Below are positions 22,830 to 35,610 of a stretch of 64,000 nt of DNA, one piece after another. The stretch spans positions 33,627,368-33,691,367 of the forward strand of contig NC_069136.1 in the NCBI RefSeq assembly GCF_026914265.1, read 5' to 3'. The notes under the pieces were generated by a model, which saw only the letters and a list, made by a program, of their open reading frames with translations, was not told the origin of the DNA and did no database searches. Numbering within the stretch: the first letter of the stretch is position 1; the number at the start of each line of letters is the position of its first letter. The DNA comes from Mya arenaria (lineage: Eukaryota > Mollusca > Bivalvia > Myida > Myidae). The translations under genes and the position numbers were made by a program.

Positions 22830-24396
22830 CAGTTATTTTTACTTTTTGTTTCATATAGACACTAACCTGGCTTTTCACTTCAAAACAGACCCAATTGAAA
22901 AACAAGTAACTGGCTGCTGTTAAACAATCCAAGACACAAAACTTAATCACAAGGAAACATAGGGTTGATCAATGCGTTGTCTCACAAAATTGAGTAGTAA
23001 TATATGACCCTGAGGTCAGGACAGAATAATGATTTTTCCATTTTTTAAACTGAAAACTATTAGTTTTTGCAATACAGTGTCCAATTATGTAAAGCTCTAT
23101 GCAAAAAGGCCATCTGTTTCTTCTCTTTCATTCAACTTTAATGAAATATTGATACTTGAACACTTGAACACAAGCACTATTTTTTCTGTATTCACATCCA
23201 GATCTTGGACAATGGGGTGCAGATAACTGTGGTCTTGAGCCTATTTAAGCAACTCCTATATTCATCTTCAGGCTATATGCAATACATACTGAAAGTTTGG
23301 AAATGATATTTTAAACAATAAATGAATGATACAAGTATTAGCACCTGTGGTATAATAAAAACCAGAAACATCCAGTTCCCTCCAATGGTATAAAGCTGCA
23401 AACCTTTGAAGAGCCATTATTTCCTTATGCATTGGAATAATTTGACCAAGTAAAGTTTTCCTTGTAGCTTTCAATGGTGTTTATAGAACAGCACCACAAA
23501 TGGCCTGCCTACTCTTTTAAGATTTTTTTCTAAGCAAAATAAGGTTTTTGTACTTTTTTTGCACTTAGTCTTTTATATACAAAGGTAACAGAACTGTTTA
23601 GTTTAACAAAAGAAATTTAGTGATCATGTGTTTATAGACAGTCTAAACACCAATATATGCCAAATTGTTTGCTTCCGGGACAAATGGTGCAACAACAGAA
23701 ATGGCCGAACAGCACCAAAACTGAAATTTTCTAGACAACTTCTAGTGTTTTCATGTATGAGGTGGCTACATGATGTAGAAAATGCAGAGATAGCATTAAT
23801 ATGCCCATTTTATAAAAAAAAATACTTTAAGAATCTGTTTTGAAGGCTATATTTGGCATTAAATTCAGAGTACAGCACTTCCCCATTGTCTAGAAGTTGC
23901 TTATTTACACCTGATTTGCTATAAATCTCACTCTTTTGATCATTTACACACAAATAAGTACTACAGAGTTGACTGACATCTTCATTCTTCTGAAATATTG
24001 GATTCAGAGCTGCATCTCCTGGATTCAGATTGCAGGACTACCGCTGGGAGGAAAATTGCGCAGCTAGCTGGAGCTTATTGGTACATCATGATCTGCAAGC
24101 AAGACACAAAAGCAATATTTTACACTAATAAAACAATCTGCCACTACTGTTCAAGTTTGAAAAGGGCCTGTAAACACTCATTTGAGGCATACACAACCTT
24201 ATATGTAGTCATAAATGTGATAAATATGCAGAAAAGCTCATGAATTGAAAGATTTTCAGGACAAATTTTATTAAATATGTAGTCTTTTGGACATTTTGCT
24301 ATCAGTTTTTAACAATTCAAAGGTTAATCTCATCTTATTGAGTACCCAGATGCATTCTGAAAGCATTTAAACCAGACATGTTAGAATTTCTTCTTA
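22830..24396. other. intergenic or intronic, nothing recognised
   Basis: Several 60-80-aa frames on both strands (for example minus 23268-23474), none with a recognisable family or flanking splice signals that I trust. Confidence 0.35.
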
Positions 24397-24444
24397 CTTG
24401 GAGACGATAATCCTTTCTCGGATCTCCTTGCTGAGAGCCGGTAT
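24397..24444 (-). mobile_element. possible Tc1-like transposase N-terminal fragment
   Basis: The minus strand reads IPALSKEIRERIIVSK, like the start of the helix-turn-helix domain of Tc1/mariner transposases (LSKEIRERIVxL). Only 16 residues match before a stop, so chance is possible. The surrounding 200 bp may belong to the same relic. Confidence 0.3.
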
Positions 24445-24549
24445 GGAAAACCACACAAACCACATTTTTACCAGCACTGGTTCTTGTCCTTGAAAATTCC
24501 CCTGTGGCTACAGCAACCAGGCTGGCTATTGAAATAAACAATACATTAG

Positions 24550-25407
24550 AGTTTTAAGACATTTATAATATATTAAGGTTGTTGTTTTTTTAATGCATGA
24601 AGGGAAAAGGCTCTAATCTTTATGAAAGCGGCTCACTTTTTATTTCTTTTGCCTTGAGAAATGTCAAGTTTTTCACTGTATAAACTGATTGATATATATT
24701 ATTATATATATGAATGATTGATAGAATGAATTAATGAATTAATGAAAGGTAGCATTATTTCTTTAAAATAGGGATCTCATTGTGTTGCTGTGATTGTTGA
24801 AGTAGATGTTTTCATGTCCATAAGCTGAAAATCATATGCACACTAAATAAAACATCAGTCTGCATCAAATGTTAAGTAAGTTTTGTTTAATTGCTTATAG
24901 AATTTTAAATTAATGTAATGTTTGCTTAAAAGAGCAAACAAAATGTTCGAATAGATGCACAATACGGACCAAAGACTAATACAAGTCAGCAGTTTCATTA
25001 GAAATTAATATTATTATCAAAGCCGCACCAGAAATGATTGACAAACAACATGAAAGAAATTCATTTAAGAATGGAACAAACAGTACCCAAACTTACTCAC
25101 TTTATACTTCAGTTTGGATACAATTTTCCATTCTATGATCTTGAAGTACTAACAAATTACAGCATGTTGGCATACACAAATTACAGCTCCGTCGGGTTGG
25201 CATTTCGGCGGACGGGCTGTCTGGCTGATTCTCTACAGTTCCTCCCGGGTCTGTTTAAAATAATAAGAAAGGAAAATAAATAAATCAACAACATCTTATC
25301 AATCATACAATCATTGACGCCCTTATAGCCTATACAACATACTCAATTAACACATCTCTGGCATACCAGTTTAAATTGCTGGGTCCAACTTTTAAGTGTA
25401 CCACCAC
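24550..25407. other. intergenic, nothing recognised
   Basis: AT-rich; only short open frames. Confidence 0.4.
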
Positions 25408-25416
25408 GACCAAAAG

Positions 25417-27560
25417 TAGTCATTCTAAAATGCCGTCCAGGCTTTTTTTTAATGATGGTTAGCCTGGACGTCATTCATAACAAAATTCGTAAACATGTTA
25501 AAAATGCCGATCAGAATTTGGTCGCACATTTATTAAGAATTTTCCAATTTAGTCTATTTAAACAAAAAAAGAACACTGTACCTGTTAAAAGTAATCCTTT
25601 TTACATCAATTGCACTATATATTATAAAATAATCACGTTCCGAATTGTTAAAACAACATACATTTTCAAACACCATCAAAATTCACCAAACACCATTGTT
25701 TTTGTTAACGAATGTAGCCGAGAATATCCAAATGCATTTTCTTTTCTGTGCTTAAGGTTACACATGACTATTAGTTACTTTAGTACAGCTCAGTACGAGC
25801 TGTAGTGTCATTGGCAGTAGTTTTGTTAAGGCAACTTCTTGTAAACCTGTAAATTATTCAAAATAAATTAAGAATGAAGTGTTTACAAACATTTATTACT
25901 TTTGTTAGTATATTGGAATAAAGATATTTAGTTTTTGCCAAATGAATCAAATTTCTATTCTTGTAATTTACCCCTCATTTGCGCTCACTTGGATGTCTTT
26001 GAACTTTTGTATGCTTAATATCCTTTGTTTGGTTTCTTTAAAGCATCCAGATTCTGACACACAACAAAAAAACTTTTTCAAGTACTACTTGTCACAAACT
26101 TGTGGTAAGAGCAACCTCAGGTACCAACTGGTGATTGTACGAGCTCTCTCCTCCCTACCTTTTTCCTACCAGTAAGCGAGTAAGTTTTCTGGTGTTCCCC
26201 AGTGAACGACCATTTGTATGTATGTTGACAAAAACCTGCCATGACGGTTTGAAATTCGGTAATTATTTGGAGGTTTTTGATTGCCATCTTTTGACATAAA
26301 AACATTTCTACATTTTTTTCCCCTTTCCCACACGCACCTAGCCTCCCGTCTAAAAACGACCATACATTATAAATACTATATGTGTGCTTTTACACTGTAT
26401 GACAGAAATTAGAATACTGGGTAAAATTACCGGTTTGCCTTTATAAGCTTTGTTAAATTTTATAGCGTCTCTTTGAACCGCTGGCGCGTTCACGTCACAA
26501 ACTGGGCATATGACCTTCTATAAGATGACATTTTAAATGTAAAGTCGGCGAAGATTGCACAAGTGTCCCATAACAATCCGAGGCATATTCTATAAGAGCA
26601 TGAAGGCCAATTCTCACACAGAGTCCCGGCTTTGTCCTGTTTTAACCCCTTAAACACATAAGCTTTACTTCTGTTTACCAATATAGTTCTTTAAAAAAAC
26701 ACACAACAATTCTAACTCTAGTTGTTTTCCTATAAGCTTTAAGCTTGATGATAAAACACACTCTAGTCGGAAAAAAGCAAACAATCCCTTTAAAAATAGT
26801 AATTTCCTGAAGATTCCCTTTAGTTGAGTTTTGTATAGGTTTTCTGATGTGAGGAATAAGGTATTTGTTAATATAAATATCATCATGAAACATCTGTTCT
26901 AGCGAAACTATATATATACACATAATAAATTGATAAGTCAGCAAAATCTCTGATTATTGTAAACTTGGATTGTCGTGTTGAAGTCAAATTTTGATTAATA
27001 GGTTACACAATAAAACATTTTGATTCACTTAGTGTAACAATGCCGTTGATATACATGTTTTTTTTTAAATATTTAGTCTTATTTTAAATACATGTGTATA
27101 ATAGTATGCATTGTCCACATTGCCCATATAATAGTTGGTAAATAAATCTTGAATCCTGTATGTGATGATAAATGTTTTTCAAATTTATTAAGTACAAAAG
27201 TGTGGTAACTGATAATGATAGTGTTAGGGGAAGGTAATCCATACTAAAAATACTACTTCAGATTGAAACCTTAAAGTATAGTTGTGTGTAACCGTTTTTC
27301 TTTTTGGCAGTAAGAAAGCTCCTGTCAACTGAAATCAGGTATTTAAATTACTTTTTTGAAGAAATAGCTTGTGAATTTGCAAAATGGATATGGTTATTGA
27401 TAAGAATTAAGGTATTTATTGGCAGTCTTAAGCAACAGAATACAAATGAAGAACATTTCATTTCATAGACAGTTTTTACATGTTTACGAATTTTGTTATG
27501 AATGACGTTCCAGGCTAACCATCATTAAAAAAAAGCCTGGACGGCATTTTAGAATGACTA
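25417..27560. mobile_element. 2.1-kb non-autonomous DNA transposon, Mutator-like (9-bp target duplication)
   Basis: Long terminal inverted repeats of about 88 bp (25417-25504 and 27473-27560), starting TAGTCATTCTAAAATGCCG on both ends. Only two 1-base indels separate the arms. The direct repeat GACCAAAAG lies exactly outside both ends (25408-25416 and 27561-27569), a perfect 9-bp target duplication. Each arm contains its own palindrome, CCAGGC...GCCTGG around T8AATGATGGTTA. A 9-bp duplication with long inverted repeats fits Mutator-like elements. The interior (about 1.97 kb) shows no transposase, only short frames, so it looks non-autonomous. Near-identical arms suggest a young insertion. Confidence 0.88.
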
Positions 27561-27569
27561 GACCAAAAG

Positions 27570-29482
27570 CTGCTCATGACAGGTGCGATGAAGCCAACAC
27601 TTGAAGATGAACCTAATATCACGTTTCAGTTAGAAAACTGCTGTTGTAACCTAAATCTGGCATTTTTCTCGGGCTTTATTTTATATAAACACGACTTTAT
27701 TACATACTGTAAACATATTTGAGAACAAAACGGTACGATACAGCTGGGGACGAACACAAACTTTGTGAAAACATGTTTTTTTACAAATATTTAAAGAATG
27801 GACATAAAATGTATTCATTCTTAAAGTTTACACCTATTTACACAAACTATACATGCATGAAGCTGTCAGCAACTGTTTCATGCATTAATCATCAAACATC
27901 TGACTAAGTGAAAACTGTGGTTTCACCGTCACTTCGCGGCAGCCATTTTGGATTTTTGTTTACATTTTGGCGAAGTCTATAAATGGTCTAAGAACGTTTA
28001 TAGTCCAGTTGTTATCGTATCAAAAGTGATAAAAACTATGAGACCCCTCCCATGCTTAAAAACAAACCAAATAATCCTTTGTACTTGCCTTAAAACATGA
28101 AAAAACGTTTAATCAAATTTTCACTTTCGTTTTTCTTTTAGAAAAACCACGATTTCAGTGAACTCTGACTGGTTCCCAGAATATTTCATCATCTAATTAA
28201 CTATAAACAGCCACATGGTTCTCCGCAAATGTTGATATATGTGGTTTAAAGGGTGTAGAAAACCAGAACCAGCATTGGGTTGCCTTCAGTGAAAACATAA
28301 TATTCATGAGATTCATAAGGGGCGATAACTACAATCGTCTTGACATCACTACATCAACTACGTAGTAGGTCACCTAAGGTCAAGAAACTGTGTGAGCCAA
28401 AAACGGCACGAATGCATATATGAACAAAAGCATAATATACGTCATCAAAATTAGGTAGATGAAATACACAAATTCACATCGTAATCTTAACAAATTAAAT
28501 AATAGAATAAACACGCAGGTTCATGATTGAGGCCACTCAATTAATGTAGGTCACGCACATATAAAACAACGCACACAGATATTTGCACAAAGAACAATAT
28601 ACAGTGTAAATAATGAAGCAATTTCAATAATTGTCATGCCAAGCACACGTAAAGCCGTTCGTGTGTAACAATTATAAAATACTTACAATACACATTTAAT
28701 CCAGCTGATGTCAATGAGACACTCTTAGACAGGGCGCTTACAAAATGGCGACGATCGAAAGTTGAAATGACCCTGCTAAATATAGGCGTAGTAATCTGTA
28801 TAATATACTTTTTCGATATACGGTTTCCAAAAAGCATTCACTTCGTTCGTTTTTATTGATCAGTGAAATAGTGTTTACATATAATTTCATTTTAAAGGAA
28901 ATTTTAGAATTGTTTGGAATGATTAATCAATTATGGTAACTACTTCTTATAACCGACTCACACCTGTAACAATACACTTAGCTTTTCACCGTTTTCGAGC
29001 GGTTGCGTATAAATATGTTGTATTCATTTTGTAATTTTTTCAGCTGCATTTTCAGGGATATGCAAAATGTACGAGTTCAAGTGTACATTACTATACATCA
29101 ATTCAGATTTGTTGAAGTTTAAAGATGTCATGTGTATTCAAGCATTCAATGAGCGCATTATTTCGACCGAATCACCGTGTAATCATTTGTAGTAACGATC
29201 TGATGTGCCTACTATGAACGTGGCCCTGAAGGGCCCCCGTTCAAAAATGAAACCAATTCCGGGGACATACTAGTTTATTCAAACCAATTAAAGAGCTGAA
29301 TATTTCTATCGGACAATTAGCAACATGTATAAAGGTATGCGATCTTTGTAACATGTTGAATAGAATCTTACACCGACTTAAAACACGTTAACCAAAGCGA
29401 GGAAGTTTGGTTCTTGTTCTCGTGTTTCATTAAAAATTTAAAAGAATCAAAATTAATATAATGGACACTGTCATAGCGTATA
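27570..29482. other. intergenic; possible minus-strand promoter or first exon near 28690-28760
   Basis: No gene recognised. On the minus strand a YY1-like CGCCATTTTG (about 28740-28750) is followed about 50 bp later by a good splice donor, GTAAGTATT at about 28686, with AGCTGGATTAAATGTGTATT just before it. This would suit an untranslated first exon of a minus-strand transcript, but no later exon could be tied to it. Confidence 0.25.
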
Positions 29483-29825
29483 CAGTTTGTGTATACCACG
29501 TGATAAATTACGTAACATGTGCCACGTTGGAAGACAATATTTTGCTGAAAATGTAGACTTAAAACAAATATAAATTTTCTTTTACTACACCATTTGCAAT
29601 GAAACAAAGGACAGTCTATGCTGCTTGAAGAGTCCGGCCTTCGTTTTATTACCGTAGTTTGATAAGGCGATTAGTTTCACCAAACACTTCGACAAACCTG
29701 TTTCAAAAATAATTTCCCATAATAATTTTGAAAGTGCACCGTTAGGTGAAAAGGTTTGTCTAAATGTTTTAAGATACTAAACTCTCAATCAAATTCTGGT
29801 AAAAGACAATAGGCGTTTTGATTGT
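29483..29825. mobile_element. partial copy of the 6929-7382 foldback element
   Basis: Same orientation and order as the first copy: GTATACCACGTGATAAATTACG, then ACAATATTTTGCTG, CTACACCATTTGCAATGAAA, CAGTCTATGCTGCTT, CTTCGACAAACCTGTTTC, AAAGGTTTGTC. The right inverted arm is missing or unrecognisable beyond about 29825. Confidence 0.65.
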
Positions 29826-31393
29826 CATCAGACTATAACCTCCATTGTTGAAGACGGTCGTCTGTAGCATCATGGAAACTTTATATTGTAGCAATATTTA
29901 AAATCCTAATTAATAATTACTCGCTTCAAATGACACCATAAAGAAGTTTTCACGCTCTATTCAAGAAATAATGTTGCATTCTCCTCAGAACTATTTAAAG
30001 AACTATTTGACTATTTGCATACTCTAAATCACTGCGCGCATATCCATGACAACCACGAATTATCACATATCTATACACACATTATTCTAAATACGCACGA
30101 AAGAATCCCAGCGAAAAAATACATTTTTACTTCTTTTTGTTTAACTGAGATGGTAAAAAAGCCTCTACCATAGCAGCTCGTGTATGATACGTCAATCCCA
30201 ACCTGACAGTGTGTTCTGCGGAAACGAGGTTTACCCTAAGCTCGGGTCTGGATGAACCTATCTTACAATCTCTGTCATAGAAAATACTTATAATCTTAAT
30301 AAAGAAAGATATTTTTCGTTCAGGGATTTTTGCAGTACTTTGGAAATATCATCCGATCGGTAACTGTAGTTTTTTTATGTTGTTTTTTGTTTGTTTAAAA
30401 AAATATGAATTTATTTTGTAACTTCTCTGTCTAAGATAAATTGTGAAACTATTAATTTTTTATCTTGCTTTATTAAGGCCGTTTAAGTGAACCTTTTACC
30501 TGCATTGTAAAGAAAGTGAAATAATTAAATAGTTAAAGCTGTCGACAGAGCGGGCTCAATAAATGTCACCTTATTAAGCTGAAAGTTTACTTACAATGAA
30601 CTACACCGGCATTGGAGCGGGGTCATAAAAGGTCACCGGTTTTAGGTCGGTTAGGGATCGTGAGGGATGCTCCGGTAACGGGGGATCGAATATGTATTTC
30701 CCTTCTGCTACAGACGTTTTGAAGAGAGTATTGAGAATCTGTTTTAAATAAAGTTATTTATCAATATCGTTCATATACCGCAATGCATAATACAGTTTAA
30801 ATATCAAAAACAGAGAGGGTTGTTGATCATAATGATTTAAATAAATTGTTCCAACTTGATAAATGAAGCAAATCCAACACTTTATAATTTTACAATATAT
30901 ATCATAACGTATTTCCAGCACAGCTTTCATTAACTAGAGTAAATCCAGAATCAAGATCAAACCATTTAGCTTAGACCTTGTACCCTGAAGTGTTATGGTA
31001 ACGCCATCAACAAGTCAACTGATTCAGCCGGTAAACACAAGCATCTTACTTGTCAAAAGCAATTGTAACGCAAAACAAATCATTGTAAAAATGAAATTGA
31101 ATCATTAGAACCTATTCACGTGGAAATAATCTATAATTTCAATGCCAGTATGCATTTCCTTTATGTACAAATATAAATAAACTAAGCTTAAAATTATGAC
31201 CTGGGTAACAGCCACTTTTACAAGCTAACTCATAACTGATTGCTTTATGCAGATGAAAGCTTTTAAAAATTCAATGAAAGTACTCATGTGCATCGAAGCT
31301 AATTTCAGTTCACCAAGGATAAGAGAAATTTGTTTTCATATTGCCTGAAACTCAGAAAATTATAGACGTTGTGTTAAGTGTGAAATTATAAAA

Positions 31394-33172
31394 ATGGGGA
31401 CAAAAACGGGCTTTTCTATTCTAGACTATGTTATATTTGTGGCAACGGTATTGTGTTCATTCCTGATCGGATTATTTTTTGCATTGTGGGAGCGAAAGAA
31501 GAATCACAATAACCCGGAGGAGTACTTCTTAGCCGGACGCAGGTCTAGGCTCCTGCCGGTGACTTTGTCTTTCATCGTCACTTTCCAATCGTCCATCATA
31601 ATGTTGGGATTTCCAGCGGAAGTGTATCTCTATGGTGCTATCTACGTTTACTACATGATATCCATAGTCATCGCTTTCACTTTCACCGCTTTCTTCATCG
31701 TTCCCGTCTTCTACCCTCTTAAGCTAACGACTGTTTACGAGTACCTGAATTTACGTTACGGCAATAATGAACTTCGCTACGTTACTATGGCAATGGGCAT
31801 TTTCTACAATGTATTCTACATGAGTACCGTCACATATGGCACGTGTGTGGCCCTAGACGTTGTAATGGGCCTACCTTATTGGGCGACCATCGTCATTTAT
31901 ACATCCGTTACTACAATTTACACCTCCATCGGCGGAATAAAGGCAGTCATTTGGACTGACGTTTTCCAGTTTGTAATTATGACAACTGGCATTTTGGCGG
32001 TAATTATAAAAGGTATCATTGAAGTTGGCGGTATAGCACAAGTACAAAAGTACAGTGAGAGTCGTTTGAATTTCAACCAATTCGGATTGGACCCTCGAAT
32101 ACGTTACACATTCTGGAATTTGGGGGTAACATCTGTTCCTATGTGGCTGTATACAAGTTACATGCAACCGGCGATGCAAAGAGTATACTCAACACCAGAT
32201 GTAACGACCGCAAGAAATATGTACCTCATTTCAGCCCCTGTTTATATACTCATATGTATTGGTACAATTTTCGAAGGACTGGTCATATTTGCATACTATA
32301 CGTCGAAGGGATGTGACATTTACAATAGTGGGGTAATAAACAATATCAACCAGCTTGTACCGTACACAGTGTTAGAGTTGTTTGGAGATCTTCCAGGCCT
32401 ACCAGGTCTTTTCATCGCCGCGTTGTCCAGTGCCGCATTTAGCACACTGTCATCGTGTCTCAGTTCCCTCTCTGCCATCGCGTATGAAGATATCTTAAAA
32501 GTCCGAAATCCGAATGTCAGTTCTCAAGTTGCTACAAACATATCACGGTTAGTGACTGTTCTGTTCGGGGTTATCGCGCTAGCAGTGACATTCCTGATAT
32601 CAACTCTACCTGGCTCAATTATATCACTATTTTCAAGTTTCGTAGCCTGTATGGATGGCCCGACATGTGCAATATTCATGTTGTCAGCGTTCAGCCGAAG
32701 AGTAACGACAAAGGGAGTGTTGTTCGGAGCGATGTGTGGGATGTCCATATCTCTTTGGTTGAATCTGGGAAAACTATTCTCTGATATTCCAGCAGATATA
32801 CCACTCCCAGCAGGTCCGACAGATTCCTGCTCGATTACTTCCAACTTGACTTCACTAAATTCATTAACACCAAACGAGTATTCGACTGTTACTTACATGC
32901 CACATGAGGAAACATCGACTGCTTTTGTTCACGCAACTCACAGCCTTTCAGGATTACAGGAGCTTTACCGTGTGTCATATATGTACTATTCTTTCATTGG
33001 ATTTACTATTTCTTTTGTTGTTGGATTCTTAGCCAGTTTGTGTTGTGAAGCTCCAAAACGTGTGGACAACAGATGTCTGTTTGCATTCCGTAAACATGTT
33101 TTAGGCAAACAATCAGACACAATGAACGAGGAAACAATTGCAAAAGAAAATGAGGAAGAAGCGTTAATGTAA
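31394..33172 (+). CDS. SLC5-family sodium/solute symporter, SMCT/SMVT-like, copy 2
   Basis: Intronless, 592 aa. Domain order and motifs match copy 1 (YEYLNLRYG, GGIKAVIWTDVFQ, AAFSTLSSCLSSLSAIAYED). About 92% of residues agree with copy 3 by eye count (roughly 46 differences). The differences cluster in the N-terminal dozen residues, the large loop around 470-515 (two residues longer than copy 1, TSTAFVHATHSLSG) and the tail, which ends EALM. The helices are nearly unchanged, which argues for purifying selection and a working gene. A sequon NLT lies in the loop. Bases 31792-31974 are identical to copy 1 although copy 3 differs there at 9 sites, a sign of gene conversion. Start context TAAAAATGG. 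The 5' flank is conserved with copy 3 right up to the start codon. Confidence 0.94.
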   Translation: MGTKTGFSILDYVIFVATVLCSFLIGLFFALWERKKNHNNPEEYFLAGRRSRLLPVTLSFIVTFQSSIIMLGFPAEVYLYGAIYVYYMISIVIAFTFTAFFIVPVFYPLKLTTVYEYLNLRYGNNELRYVTMAMGIFYNVFYMSTVTYGTCVALDVVMGLPYWATIVIYTSVTTIYTSIGGIKAVIWTDVFQFVIMTTGILAVIIKGIIEVGGIAQVQKYSESRLNFNQFGLDPRIRYTFWNLGVTSVPMWLYTSYMQPAMQRVYSTPDVTTARNMYLISAPVYILICIGTIFEGLVIFAYYTSKGCDIYNSGVINNINQLVPYTVLELFGDLPGLPGLFIAALSSAAFSTLSSCLSSLSAIAYEDILKVRNPNVSSQVATNISRLVTVLFGVIALAVTFLISTLPGSIISLFSSFVACMDGPTCAIFMLSAFSRRVTTKGVLFGAMCGMSISLWLNLGKLFSDIPADIPLPAGPTDSCSITSNLTSLNSLTPNEYSTVTYMPHEETSTAFVHATHSLSGLQELYRVSYMYYSFIGFTISFVVGFLASLCCEAPKRVDNRCLFAFRKHVLGKQSDTMNEETIAKENEEEALM

Positions 33173-33179
33173 ACCAAAT

Positions 33180-34034
33180 TGAATTTTAGTTTTTAACTCC
33201 AAAAACCATATTTAGTTTAAAATGTTTAAAAAAAGCTAATGTGACAAAATCATTAATATTTCATTGAGACACATTTTATTCGTAGAGCAAGCATCACACT
33301 TCCGTTTGTATATATGACAACACGCCCTTTGTCACGAGAGCTAGCACAGAACATTTTTTATTTGGTATAAATTGAGTAAAACTTTCCTTTCAAAGAAATT
33401 TGAGTCATTTGCAGGAAATATTTTTGAATTTCGTCACGATCAACTAGTTTTTGTTTGCAATATTAACCTTGAGTGGCATATCTTAATTATTTAAGGGAGT
33501 ACTTGAACTCGTCATGCTTTAGATGTTTTGGCCATGATATCAACGACCGAGACAACTAATTACAAGTACCTAATCGATAAACGCAATGTTTAGATAGAGT
33601 ATGTGTTATAGTACCAAGTAGATGTCAATTTAACTGCAGTAGCTTGTGTAATTATGTACCTATTATGGTAAAAGAAAATTATGTTTTAGCTCCATTTAAT
33701 GCCGACAAAAACTTAATATGTATTTTTTCAAAATATATGTTCTTGTCTACATATATGTATAGTATTGTAATATACATACGCATTCTGACGTACACTTTGC
33801 ATAGAAAGTAACACAATGCAAGTATGGCATGCACAGAATGTCATCGTAGACATGTGTCAGTTATATATATTACAAAAGAAGTCGTAGTGTTATACAAAAT
33901 CAGTGTAACATAGTTCGAACAACGGACACTTTCGGCAGATGAACTATTAATGGTGTTGTTGCGATACTCAAAGTTTAAAAAAAAACTACCTGTCGTTAAA
34001 CGTTGCCATATATTCACATGTCAAGTGAACAATT
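33180..34034. other. 3' flank of copy 2
   Basis: Conserved with unit 3 (40150-41170 minus its SINE). It includes the uninterrupted sequence GACAACACGCCCTTTGTCAC (about 33318-33337), the pre-insertion form of the site where unit 3 holds a SINE. No gene seen. Confidence 0.7.
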
Positions 34035-34690
34035 ATTGTATTGTATTGTATTGTATTGTATTGTATTGTATTGTATTGTGTTGTATTGTATTGTATTGTA
34101 TTGTATTGTATTGTATTGTATTGTTTTGTATTGTATTGTATTGAACTGTATTGTATTGTATTGTATTGTATTGTATTGTATTGTATTGTATTGTATTGTA
34201 TTGTATTGTATTGTATTGTATTGTATTGTATTGCATTGTATTGTATTGTATTGTATTGTATTGTATTGTATTGTATTGTATTGTATTGTATTGTATTGCA
34301 TTGTATTGTATTGTATTGTATTGCACTGTATTGCATTGTATTGTATTGTGTTGTAATGTGTATTGTATTGTATTGCATTGCATTGTATTGCATTGTATTG
34401 TATTGTATTGTATTGTATTGTATTGTATTGTATTGTATTGTATTGTATTGTATTGTATTGTATTGTATTGTATTGTATTGCATTGTATTGTATTGTTTTT
34501 TTTTTGTGTGGTGTTGTGTGCTGTAGAGAAGTGAAATGTAATGTTATGTAAAGTAGTGTAGAGTTGTTCATTGCATTATATTCATTTGTAGGGCAGTGTA
34601 TTGTATTATTCTGTATTGTATTGTATTGTATTGTATTGTATTGTATTGTATTGTATTGTATTGTATTGTATTGTATTGTATTGTGTATTG
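34035..34690. repeat. ATTGT pentanucleotide array
   Basis: Near-pure (ATTGT)n from 34035 to about 34497, roughly 90 units, with scattered GCATT/GTGTT variants. A short GTGTGGTGTTGTG break follows, then a second run at about 34605-34690. All six frames stay open for long distances (IVLYC on +, QYNTI on -), which is an arithmetic effect of a 5-mer without stops. Confidence 0.98.
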
Positions 34691-34699
34691 CATTGACGT

Positions 34700-35610
34700 A
34701 TTACGTATCATATTGTATTGTATTTTATATTGTATTACATTGTGCTGCAGTGTAGTGCATTTAGTATAGTACATTGAATTGTAACAAAGTGAAGTGAAGT
34801 AAAGAGCCGTATGTATCATTATGTCGTATTGTATACATCTTAAACAATAAATCCATTCAATAAAATGAAAGATTAAGATATATTGTTATTACTTTTCCGT
34901 TCGTAGAAAATGACTTTGTTTTCGTCTGTTTTATTCGTATATGAACAAGCCACTTCAAACAAGCTTTTGTATAATTGCTATATGCATATTGTGTTGTAAA
35001 GCTCAGGTTCTCAACAAACGATAATCTGTTTGAACATGCGAGAGATGTTGGTTGGTCCACACTAATTTGGCTATACATTTGGGCATTCCGAAATAACTTA
35101 CATCCAGGGTCAAAGAGCAATCCTTCTAGACATTGTAAGCGTATCGCCGACAAACGTCTACTTTTTAACTGTGGTTTCCGACTGTGGCCACCAATATGTA
35201 ATACCACAGCGTCTCCAAACAGTTCAGTGTCCAACTCCAAAAACAAGATCATGTAATGAAAAGCTGTTAGAACACAATGAACCAATACCCGAAATACGTA
35301 ATCTGTTACTGATAAGATAATGTACAGTTGTCCGCTCGGCACTGGTCGGTGTGGTTCAACAGGACCTGTCAGGCTAAGAACCAATTTACGTACATGTGGT
35401 ATATAGGGGTTATTCATAAGGCTTGTGGAAAGTAGCAGGCTTATTCTGCCCATTACGAATATAACCAATGTATTATATACAACATGTCATTCAATTTATT
35501 GTGGAGAAGTAATGACAATTTCATTTGTGAATGGTGAATGGAAGCCTTTATATGTGCAGATTTTATCAATCGTATAATTCATAGGTTTAAAGGAGTTTAC
35601 ATCAGCAGCT
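34700..35610. other. 3' flank of copy 2, distal part
   Basis: Duplicated in unit 3 (about 41320-42250). A 203-codon minus-strand frame (34857-35468) is not kept in the unit 3 copy, so it is not treated as a gene. Confidence 0.6.

Noticed and set aside
33986-34571. Open frames of up to 185 codons on both strands (QYNTI and IVLYC repeats)
   Set aside because: They are translations of a pure ATTGT array, which lacks stops in most frames; no start, composition or conservation supports a protein.
34857-35468. 203-codon minus-strand frame downstream of SLC5 copy 2
   Set aside because: The duplicated counterpart at about 41520-42100 is interrupted and shifted, so the frame is not conserved; no family was recognised.
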